Origin: Neocallimastix lanati (nom. inval.)
Taxonomy: Eukaryota; Neocallimastigomycota; Neocallimastigomycetes; Neocallimastigales; Neocallimastigaceae
DNA: 59,272 bases
Reading direction: 5' to 3'
Assembly (NCBI GenBank): GCA_016946835.1
Contig: JACVTC010000128.1
Location: forward strand, 472,501 to 531,772
Below, in pieces: positions 40,014 through 49,440 of the stretch. Positions within the stretch are counted from its first letter, which is position 1; each line of letters starts with the position of its first letter. The notes beneath the pieces are model-generated. The model did no database searches. It saw only the letters and a program-made list of their open reading frames with translations, and had not been told where the DNA came from. Position numbers and translations under genes: made by a program.

Positions 40014-40118
40014 TTAATCACAATACTAATAATTATTATTATAGTATTTATTATTTTCCTTTTAATAAAAATTATAAAAAAAAAAGTTCAACTAAATAAA
40101 TTTAAATTAAATAAGTAA

Positions 40119-40461
40119 ATACATAAATATATAAATATTGAATAAATAACCATATAAAATCGAACAAATAACTATATAAAAATAAATAATTAATTAAATA
40201 ATAAATAATTTATTAAATTAAATTATTAAATATTTAAATAATTAAAGAAAAATAAATAATAAAAAATAAATAAATAAATACAATGATTATTTTACAATAA
40301 AATTTATTATTAAGTTATAAATTATATATATATAAATTTAGTAATAATTGAAGTATATAATAAATTATTAATAAAAAAAAATTATTTGTACTATTTAAAA
40401 ATTTATTATTTACTGTTGAAATTTTATTTAATTAAAAAAAATATATATATATATATATATA
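40119..40461. other. AT-rich spacer before the retroelement cluster
   Basis: Only TAAATA-type repeats and a (TA)n tract directly against the LTR end at 40462. No gene. Confidence 0.6.
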
Positions 40462-40957
40462 TGTAACAGACTGGTCATTTATAGCAATAGGCAACACTGG
40501 AAAATTAATAATAAGTTAAAATGTTTTTTAAAAAAAATTTGTTTTATTAATTTATTAAAATAAAATTTATTAAAGTAATTATTTATTAATTAATTAACTA
40601 ATTTTGTAATATATCAAATTACTTATTATTAATTGATTAATTAATAAAAGCACGAATTAAAAATATTTCTTTTGTGAAAATTTATTCATATTTATACTTT
40701 TTACGGAAAAACAGTTTGTATGATTTTCAAAAATTTTAGAATCTTAGAAAAATCGTTTAAAACTGATTTTCTCGATTAATTTAGAAACTAATGGAAGAAA
40801 GGATAAAATAAAATAAAAAATTCATTTTAATTATTAAGAATTTCTATGAAATTCTTAAAGAAAATACAGAAAGAATTAACTGGAACAATGAAAATAAAAT
40901 ATTCAAAAAGTAGGTTTAAGTGTGAATCGAACTCGAGTAGTTCGATTTATGGCTATA
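40462..40957 (-). mobile_element. LTR of element I (LTR-A), 3' LTR on the minus strand
   Basis: On the minus strand it begins TATAGCC right after a purine tract (TTGGGAGAG, 40958-40966) and ends TGTTACA. That position, directly downstream of the integrase stop, is where a 3' LTR belongs. It contains a TATAAATA box near 40690 preceded by CTGTTTTTCCGTAAAAAG. LTR-C has CTGTTTTTCCG and a TATAAATA at the same place, and LTR-B has a matching TATAAATA. Downstream of the box comes a TTCGTGCTTTTATTAAT block like the TTTGTG start of R in the relatives. A tRNA-like stretch lies at the 5' end (about 40916-40985), overlapping the purine tract. Confidence 0.7.
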
Positions 40958-40978
40958 GCTCTCCCAAGGAGCAAGCTA

Positions 40979-42046
40979 CTAATGGTTGACGACGCTAGCA
41001 ATAAACTGGCTATAGCTAAAATCTTGGTAATCCTCCAGCAATTCTGCGTAGTGAGGATTGTCGTCGATCACGTCGGCGTTGACCCACTCTTGTTTATCAT
41101 TCTGGTACGCAACCAGGTATTGATAAAGTCCTTGGTGTTTCCTTGATCCAAGGATATGAATTATCTTTTGGTTTCCCGCAGGAGCCGGCACTAATGTTTT
41201 AGGTAATTTGTAGAATGGTTCCAATTCACTCACATGGAACACTGGGTACATATTTGGGAAGGGTGAACGACTTATATCTAATCTATAATTCTTCTTTTCT
41301 TCGTCGACACCAACTACCTTGAATGGTCCGAATTTTCTTGTCGCAAGTTTGTAAAATGGCAACGCGTCATAATTTTCAGGTTTCTTTAGCCATACTTTAT
41401 CTAACAACCTGTACCTAGGGTAATTATCTGTACGGGTCCTATCCATATTATCCAGGTTTCTTGTTTGGGCAATTTCTAGGATGTGCTTTAGGTTTCCCAA
41501 GTTGTGAGCAAAGCTATCGATCATTCTAGCTACGCCTAACGAGTGCACTAAATCGGCTGTCTTAGGGGAGTTGTGTACCTGGTAGTTGTATAAGGTGAGG
41601 AAAGGAGATTGTTGGGTAGAAGCGTGGATTGCGTTGTTATAGCAGAACTCTGCTAAGAACAAGTAGTCCATCCAACTTTCATCATCGTAGGTTCCCACAA
41701 AGCACCGTAAATAAGTCTCTACGTAGGCATTGTTCCTTTCCACTTGGCCTACTGTCTCATGGTGACTAGTGGTAGCATGGTTTACTTCGGTCCCGAAGAA
41801 CTCTAGTAGCTCCTTCCATACCTGACTGGTGAATTGGACTCCTCTATCAGTTGTAACCACCTTAGGGAATCCATGCAACCTGTAAATCTCCTTTAGGAAC
41901 GCGTCAGCAGTCTCGTTAGCGTTGGGCACATGTTTAAATCCTATCAGGTGTATCATCTTGGTTAATTTATCGCAGCATACTAAGATACAACCTGCTCTCT
42001 TCGTTTCCCAAACATAACCACTATTGGTCCTTACTCTACTCTTCAC
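40979..42046 (-). pseudogene. Element I: Ty3/gypsy integrase and chromodomain remnant
   Basis: 355 codons open, truncated at the 5' end where the sequence runs straight into the LTR of element II. It keeps the integrase core from CCDKLTKMIH, through TTDRGVQFTS (second catalytic Asp, residue 67) to GQVERNN (Glu, residue 103; D-35-E spacing). The zinc-binding HHCC module and the first catalytic Asp block (MDFI..LP in relatives) are missing, as are RT and gag. After the core come the GPF module (RKFGPFKVVG), the PVFHVSELEPF block, and a chromodomain-like end (YLVAYQNDKQEWV). Base composition is much richer in G+C than anything else in the window, with different codon use from elements II and V. 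The open frame suggests recent activity before truncation. Confidence 0.85.
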
Positions 42047-42050
42047 TGGC

Positions 42051-42692
42051 TATAACAGAATTAATAATTACAATTATTTTATTATTTTAATATTTAGTAT
42101 TATTTTTCAATAAAGTTTTAAAACAAATAATTAAATTTAAAAAATATTATTTCTGGTATAGTTGTTAGTAACTAATACCATGAATCAAACTACTTAGGGT
42201 TCGATTCACATTTATTATTATTTTATAGTTTTATTCTAAAAAATATCTAGAAGATTCTTTATAGTTCAAGAAATTACTAGAATTTCTTGATAATTCTTGT
42301 GTTTAATTAATTAAAATTTATTCTATTAAATTCTTAATTCTATTGTTTTCTATTTTTTCTAAATTTTTCGATTTTTAAGAACTTTTTAGAAACTTTTATT
42401 TTTATTTTTTAATAACTTTAACTTTTGAAAAAAAATATAAATATGAGTAAAATTCTTATTAACAAATATTCTTTTCTTTGTGTTTTTTATTTTAATTTTG
42501 TTTAGTTAATAAAACTTAATTTTTTAATAAAACTTTTTTTAATATTAATACTATATCAACCCTTGCGGCTTATAGTATTATAATAAATATAATTAATAAA
42601 ATAATTATAATAAAAGAAAAAAAATAAATAAAAAATAAAATAATTTTTGTTTTTTTTGAGTGTTATTATATTTATTATAATATTTTGTTATA
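42051..42692 (+). mobile_element. 5' LTR of element II (LTR-B)
   Basis: Starts TATAACA and ends TGTTATA, a perfect 7-bp terminal inverted pair, although the usual TG start is TA here. A tRNA-like segment with a B-box (GGTTCGATTCA) lies at 42150-42212. The TATA box TATAAATA is at 42436-42443. R should begin around 42466-42480. A small perfect hairpin, AATACTATA / TATAGTATT with loop TCAACCCTTGCGGCT, lies near 42548-42580 in the R/U5 part. Confidence 0.7.
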
Positions 42693-42703
42693 ATAAAAAA
42701 CAC
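42692..42703 (+). other. Predicted self-primer binding site of element II
   Basis: AATAAAAAACAC directly after the LTR end is the exact reverse complement of GTGTTTTTTATT at 42480-42491, just downstream of the TATA box. This is the Tf1/sushi arrangement, in which the 5' end of the RNA folds back and primes reverse transcription. No TGG tRNA-type site lies at the LTR end. Confidence 0.55.
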
Positions 42704-43288
42704 CCAAGATTTTGACGCCGTGCCTTGATATATCTACCCTTTTGTTTGGTTTGAAGCTTTCTTTTGGAATTAGTGTCTACTGCCTTTTTGTTTTCTTTTG
42801 GACTTTATTTTTTGAATCTCTCGGATTTTCTGTTTCCTTTGTTTTTGGTTTCTGTTTGGCTACTTATCTTATTGGCTTCAGGTTTCCACTTTTGGTTAGA
42901 TTCTTTCTGTTTGCCTTGGATTTCTTATTTTTGGTCTTGGTTTCTGTTTCCATTGGTTTCAGATTTCTTAGTTTTGGACTTGGTTTTTGTTTCCATTGGT
43001 TTCGGGTTTCTGAATCTTGGTTTCTACTTTTGGACAAAATCTCTTCTTCTCTTAGTCTCTGATATCTTCTTTGGGTTCAGCCTTTCTTCTTGAATCTACT
43101 TTTTTTTCTTTAAAAAATAAAATTCTCGGTTTTTGGTACTAATAGCATACTCACAATTATACCAAAATCTATCTAGGCGAAAAAAAAAAAAAAAAAAAAA
43201 ATTTTTTTTGATATAAAAAATTCTTTAAGAAGTTCTACAGTTCTTGAGACTTTTTAAAGAATATTAAAGGTAAATATAATATTTAAAT

Positions 43289-43650
43289 ATACTAGGAGCG
43301 ATTAGAGCTCATAAACAGAGTTTCGGCGGTTAGTAACTAGTTTCAGTAGGTTAGAAACTATAGCCGTTAATTATTCGAATATAAACGGGCTTCAAAACCC
43401 TAGGGCGTGAAGAGCGTGTGGATTAAACGAAAGCCACATCCTACCAACCAACTTCAACAGTTCGGTGGTTGCTCTATTCGAATAAGCTCTGGCGAATAAG
43501 GAACTATAGTCACCGAAGGCTATAGGTTGGTCGTGAAGGTAAAGCGACTTTAAAATATATAGTTTATAATTTTTTATTTTGAGGTCTAGTATATACCTCT
43601 AGTTAGTAACTCTTGCCGGTTTTTTATTTTGTTGTAAGGCATAAAAGAGT
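43289..43650 (+). ncRNA. Conserved structured 5' leader RNA of element II
   Basis: Starts with AGGAGCGATTAGAGCTCATA (43292 on), shared with element IV. Several hairpins follow, including GTGTGG/CCACAT and AGAGC/GCTCT. The core GGCGAATAAGGA (43489-43500) precedes a hairpin with stem CTATAG/CTATAG (43502-43507, 43518-43523) around TCACCGAAGG. A second hairpin (ACTCTT 43607-43612 with AAGAGT 43643-43648) encloses GCC...GGC. The same motifs recur in V and IV with compensatory stem changes. It lies 250 bases before the gag start and shows no coding frame. Confidence 0.7.
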
Positions 43651-43902
43651 GAAATTTAGTCTAGTTATTATATTTACCAAATTAAATTTAAAAAAAAAAA
43701 AAAAAAAATTTAAATCAGCAATTAAACTAAACGCCTAGAAAAATAATAATTTATGATTCTTTATCATTACAATTTTCATTCGGGAGCACTAAAAAAAAAA
43801 AAAAAAAAAAAAAAAAAATAATAATAATAATAATAGTGATAATATTAAATAAATCTTCCTATTGCAATTCTTAAACTTGTTTATAATTTAATAATTCTTT
43901 CA

Positions 43903-46900
43903 ATGTCTTCTTCATCAAACGATTTTCATTTTAATGGCGATTCAGCTAAGCTCAAGGGATTTTTAGCTTATGTTGGGTTAGCCATTGCTCTTCGTCCTGA
44001 ATATTTCACCAATGATCCGTTAAAAGTAGCTTATACCATCACTTTGTTAAGAGATGAAGCTATGGATTGGGCTGCAGACTTGATGAATGAAAATAACCCA
44101 GTCCTTGACGATTTTAACGCTTTCATTGAACTTATGAAGGATAGATTCAGTGACGTAGATGCAGTTTTTAATTGTAATCAAGCTCTTATGCATATTAAGC
44201 AAAAAGCATATGGTAAAGTCACTGATTACAATAATGAATTCCGTAGGCTTTCGGAAAAAACGGACTGGAATGAATTTGCCTTAATGGATGTTTATATTGA
44301 AGGATTGCTACCAAGACTTCAAGAAAGAGTAATTAGTTTGTTCCCTCCTCCTGCCAAATTAAGTGAACTAATGCGAATTACCAATCGTATAGATCATCAA
44401 ATGACTCGATTCGCAACGATCAACAATTACAATTCTAGAAATAACAGTAATAATAATAATAATTCTCGTAATAATAGGAAGTATTATAGATTTAACTCTA
44501 GTAATAATAGAAACGCCAATTCTAATTCTTTTTTCAAATCAAATAATGAATCAAATTACTCTCATTTATCCCCTGAAGAAAGAGCAAGAAGAATTAAAGA
44601 AGGGCTTTGTTTATATTGTGGACAATCAGGCCATAAGTTAATAAATTGTTCAAAGCGAGCAAATAAACCTGGCACCTCCCATATGGCTAGATCTAATTCT
44701 TCTAAGAAATTTAATAAAGATTGTATTATTAAGTGTTCCTTTAACTACAAAAATAAATGGATTAAAGCTAAGGCTCTTATAGATTCCGGCTCCGACTTGA
44801 ATCTTATGGATAGTAATTTTGCTAAAATTAATAATTTTAAGCTTGTACATGATAATTTAGAAGCTGATAACATTACTGGTATTGGTGGTGGCAAAGACGT
44901 TGTTGGTAAAACTATACCAATATTATTTAAAGTTAGTAACCTTCAGGTCTTAACAGAATTTTTTGTTATTGATTTGAACGACAAATTTGAGTGCTTAATT
45001 GGTTCTAGATTTCTTAAAGAAAATAAATCATCAATTGATTTCAACAATAATATTTTAAGCTTTTGCAATAGTAATAACAATGCGTCAGATTCTTCCTTTG
45101 TTGAATCAATACCTTCAACCTCGGTTAACTCTACTTCACTTTCTCTTACTTCTAATACTTCCGACTCTATCTCTTCGAAACCAGCCTATTCCAGTTCATG
45201 CACCCCTAATAATTCTTTGTTTGATAATTCTTCTATTTCTCCTTCCGTGTTGAAGAATTCAATTGCCTCTTCCCCAAACATGGATACTCCAAATAAAACA
45301 CTTCCCGCCATTTATCTAGAATTCTCTGATGTATTTAGTGAAGAAGAAGCTAAAATCTTACCTCCTCATTCTAGTTTTGATTGTGCTATTGACCTTAAAC
45401 CTAATACTAAGTTATATTATAGTGCAATTTATCCCCTTACAATTCCCGAAGAAATAGCTTTAGAAAAAATTATTAAAGACTATTTAAAATACGGTTTTAT
45501 TGTTAGGTCAAAATCAGAAGCTGGTCATCCAATTTTATTTGCTCCAAAAGATAATGGTGAGTTACGTATGTGTATTGATCTTAGGAAACTTAATGAAATC
45601 ACCATTAGAGATAGTTATCCTATGCCTTTAACAACTGTTATTTTTAATAAAGCTCCTGGTCATAAGTATTACTCAAAGCTTGATTTAAAATCTGCTTACT
45701 TCCAAATTCGTATCAGGTCTGGAGATGAATACAAAACAGCTTTTGTATGTAGCTTAGGACACTTTGAATTTAGAGTTATGCCTTTCGGTTTTAAGAATGC
45801 ACCTGCCTGTTTTCAAAGAATGATTGATACTGCATTAAGTGACTATTTAGGTAAATTTTGCTATGCCTATATTGATGATATTATCATTTTTTCTGATGAT
45901 CTTTCTGAACATCATTTACACGTTAAAAAAGTACTATTACAACTTAGGAAATTTCATTTACATGTTAACCTTGAAAAATGTGAGTTTGATAAGTTCGAAG
46001 TTAAATTTTTAGGATATTATGTATCTTCAGATGGTCTTAAGATGGATATTAAGAAAGTCTCAGCTATTTTATATTGGCCTGCTCCAACTACAGTTAAAGA
46101 AGTTCAATCGTTTCTTGGCCTAGCCAATTTCTACAGACGCTTTATAAAAAATTTTGCTAAAATTGCTTATCCTCTTAATAAACTTACAAGAAAAAATGTT
46201 CCTTTTGTTTGGTCAAAAGATGCTAATGACTCCTTTGAACTTCTTAAACGTTCTTTTACTTCTGCTCCCATCCTTATTCCTGCTGATCCTAATTCTCAAT
46301 TTTTTGTTGAAACGGATGCAAGTAATTTTGCGCTTGGATGTATTTTATCTCAAGTTAGCTCTAAAGATAATAAGCTTCATCCAATTGCTTTCTATTCTAG
46401 AGCTTTTACCTCTGCTGAATGCAATTATCCAATTTATGATAAAGAGTTACTTGCTATTAAGACTGCTTTTGAAACTTGGAGGTACTATTTAGAAGGTGCT
46501 AAGAATACTATTAAAGTTCTTACTGATCATAGAAATCTACTCTACTTTAAGAAACCAGAACAGCTTTCACAACGTTTAATTAGATGGTCAATGTTCTTTA
46601 CTCGATTTGACTTTCAAATTGAGTATCGTCCAGGTTCTCGCGGTGGTAAGCCAGATGCTTTATCTCGCCGTCCTGATTATGATAATCATGAACCTGCTAA
46701 ACCTTACCAAGTACTTAAACCGGAAAATTTTTGTTTTACTTCAAGGATCTCTATTGAATCAAATCTACAAGATGAAATTAAAAAGTGTTACTCCAAGGAT
46801 CCTTTCTTTAATAATGTTAAGATATATTTTGAAAAGCCTTCTGCTAATGAGAAACCCATTGCTTCGGTTGATCTCCTTTCGTTCTCCAATGGTATTCTTT

Positions 46901-48231
46901 TATATGACAATCTTATTTATATTCCTGAATGCCTTAGATTTAAAATTCTTTGTTCTTGTCATGATTCTCCTACTGCTGGCCACTTTGGCATAAATAAAAC
47001 CTCTGACTTAGTTTCTAGAAATTATTGGTGGCCTGGTATGCATAAGGATATTAAAAAATATATTCGTACTTGTAATGTGTGCTGCGCTTCAAAAGCTCCT
47101 CGTCATAAACCTTACGGTTTACTTAAATCTTTACCCATTGGCAATAATCCTTGGGAATCAATTTCAATGGATTTTATAACAGATCTTCCCTCTTCCAATG
47201 GTATGTCTTGTATTCTTGTCGTAGTTGATCGCTTTACGAAGATGGCTCATTTTGTTCCCTTTAAATCAGTTCCCTCTGCTGAGGATTGTGCTGAACAATT
47301 TCTTAATTCTATTTTCAAACTTCATGGTCTGCCAAAGGATATTGTGTCGGATAGAGGTACTCAGTTTACTTCTAAATTTTGGAATAGATTATTTAATTTA
47401 CTTCATGTTGATCTTTGTTTATCATCTGCTCATCATCAGCAAACTAATGGTCAAACGGAGAGGGTAAACGCAATACTTGAACAATACTTAAGATGTTATG
47501 TTAATTATCAACAAAATAATTGGATGGAATATTTATCTCTTGCAGAATTTGCTTAAAATAACACAATACAAGAATCTGCAAATGCTACTCCTTTCTTTCT
47601 TAATTATGGGTTCAATCCTAAATTTGATCCTTCTACTCCAGATGTTTCTATTGTCCCTCGTGCTGAAATTATTGCTAAAGACTTAAAAGAATTAAGAAAT
47701 GTACTTAAAGAAAATCTTCAAAGTGCAGTTAATTTTCAAAAAAAATATTATGATGATAAACATATGTCTCCGCCTGAGTTTAAAGTTGGCTCAAAAGTTT
47801 GGCTGTTAAGGAATGATTTAATAAATAATAAAAAAGGTAAACTTGCTCCTAAGAAATCTGGTCCATTTACTATTTTAAAGAAAATTTCAGATGTAAGTTA
47901 TAAATTAAAGTTACCAAACTCTTTTAGTGTCTTTCCAGTTTTCCACGTTTCACTTCTTGAGCCAGCCTATGAAAATGAATTTACAGAAAGAAATATCCCA
48001 ACTCCAAAACCCATTATACTTAATGGAGAAAAAGAATATGAAGTTGAATCTATTCTTGATTCAAAGAAATTTCATAACAAAATTAAATATTTAATTCATT
48101 GGAAAGGTTATGATGATTCTGAAAACTCATGGGAACCTTTTGAGAATCTTCATTGCAATAAACTTCTTGCCGAATTCCACAAGAAGTTTCCAAATAAACC
48201 AAAACCTAAGACGTCTGGAATCCGTCTCTAA
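43903..48231 (+). CDS. Element II gag-pol polyprotein with one internal stop
   Basis: One frame of 1442 codons, interrupted only by TAA at 47554-47556. Relatives have Tyr there, in the block LAEFA-Y-NN. Order: Gag capsid-like region; Asn-rich linker; CCHC zinc knuckle with C236, C239, H244, C249; aspartic protease (IDSGSD near residue 294); reverse transcriptase (YIDDIIIF, residue 656); RNase H ([10 protein letters not shown] near 803); integrase zinc module ([10 protein letters not shown], then CNVCC); catalytic blocks [18 protein letters not shown] and GQTERVN; GPF module; and a C-terminal chromodomain ([19 protein letters not shown]). Gag and pol are fused without a frameshift, as in Tf1. 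The stop falls after the catalytic Glu, so the product would lack the integrase C-terminal region and chromodomain. Confidence 0.9.
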
Positions 48232-48241
48232 GGGAGAGAGT
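48230..48241 (+). other. Polypurine tract of element II
   Basis: AAGGGAGAGAG directly upstream of the 3' LTR start and overlapping the gag-pol stop codon; the expected plus-strand primer of reverse transcription. Confidence 0.75.
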
Positions 48242-48325
48242 TATAACAGAATTAATAATTACAATTATTTTATTATTTTAATATTTAGTATTATTTTTCA
48301 ATAAAGTTTTAAAACAAATAATTAA
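48242..48325 (+). mobile_element. Truncated 3' LTR of element II
   Basis: 84 bp identical to the start of LTR-B. It then breaks exactly at the terminal TGTTATGG of the neighbouring LTR. Confidence 0.8.
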
Positions 48326-49165
48326 TGTTATGGTTCGGGTTTTATTAGAATTTTATTTAATTATTTATTTTTAATATTTTTTCTGTCTACATTTTAATTA
48401 TTGAAAAACTTCACTTATTTATACTTTTTGAAAAAAAATAAATATGTAAAGCCTTTCTACATTTTATTATCATATTTAAAAAAAAATATTTACTATTACT
48501 AATTACTTAAAATTTTATATTAATTTAAATTAACTAATTCATAAGTATTTTTATTTTAATAAATTTTGTTTACATAATTTTATATTATTTTTCATATACT
48601 AAAACTAAATTATTTAATATATACGAAAAGTAACAAACAAAATTTAAAAAGATTTTACAGAAAAATAAAGTTATTTTAATCAAGAATGTTAATATAATAT
48701 TCTTATATTTTATATAAAATAAATTTAAAAACTATAATATATTTAATATTTATTATTAATCAATTAAGATTTGATTTTATTTGTGGGGAATAAAAATATA
48801 AAATAATCAATTTAAAAATAAAATAAAATACTAAAAAGAATACAAGTTTAATATTGATACAATATAATAATAATATAATAATATATTTGAAAATAAAAAT
48901 AAAATATTAATATTGATAATAAACACTTTAATAAAATAATAAAATTTAAGGTTAAATTATAGATATTGATATTAATAATAAAAATATAAAATTATTGATA
49001 ATATTTTAGAAACTTTTAATAAAAATATAAAAAAAATAAATATATTTAGAAAATATTTTAGTATAGAAAATATAGTAAAGTAATATTAAGTAAAGAATAA
49101 TATAATGGATTCTAAAGTAAGTTGAAATTCTAATTAATAATCCATTATATGTTCGTTCTTTACCA
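48326..49165 (-). mobile_element. LTR of element III, minus strand
   Basis: Read on the minus strand it starts TGGTAAAG after a purine tract (AGTGGGGGCAT) and ends AACCATAACA. That end matches the LTR end of element IV (AACCTTAACA). Near its start is an inverted repeat (ATATAATGGATT / AATCCATTATAT). The interior is AT-rich with stepwise TATT repeats like LTR IV. About 840 bp. Confidence 0.6.
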
Positions 49166-49188
49166 AGATGCCCCCACTAAGACTCAAG

Positions 49189-49440
49189 CTAATCTATAGC
49201 TGAGTTATACTTTACTATATTTTTCAAATGAACATTACGATTCATTTGAATCATAGTATTTGGGTCCGCAAGTGTTACGGTATTAAATTGTTTTTTTATT
49301 ACTTTTAAAGGACCGACAAAATAAGGTTCTAATTTAGAACGACTAAAATTTCGAACAAGAACTAAATTGTAACGGTGGTGCTTCTATTGTAAAGGCGGGA
49401 TGAGATATAGAAACACAGAAAGGAGAAAACTCAATAGGTT
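49189..49440 (-). pseudogene. Element III: decayed integrase C-terminal fragment
   Basis: On the minus strand the frame ending at the TAG (49189-49191) reads NLVLVRNFSRSKLEPYFVGP, then a TVTLADP block and NVHLKNIVKYNS: the GPY/F module and end of a Ty3/gypsy integrase. Just upstream, a shifted frame shows PIEFSPFCVS, the conserved SPF block, so at least one frameshift separates them. The rest of the element is missing. No chromodomain is seen. Confidence 0.65.

Larger units (their letters stand above)
42051..48325 (+). mobile_element. Element II: Ty3/gypsy chromovirus, 3' LTR interrupted
   Basis: Layout: 5' LTR (42051-42692), primer-site candidate (42692-42703), structured leader, one gag-pol frame (43903-48231), polypurine tract (48230-48241), then the first 84 bp of the 3' LTR (48242-48325). 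Those 84 bp are identical to 42051-42134, so the insertion is young. Beyond 48325 the match stops where the LTR of element III begins. The left edge joins the broken integrase of element I, so II inserted into I, or a deletion fused them. Confidence 0.85.

Noticed and set aside
42712-43093. Phe/Leu/Trp-rich frames after the LTR of element II
   Set aside because: Low-complexity T-rich leader with repeated TTGGTTTC; not homologous to gag and upstream of the structured leader.
43508-43517. Glycine or lysine riboswitch
   Set aside because: Only the short CACCGAAGG string is shared; the surrounding helices differ and the context is a retroelement leader.
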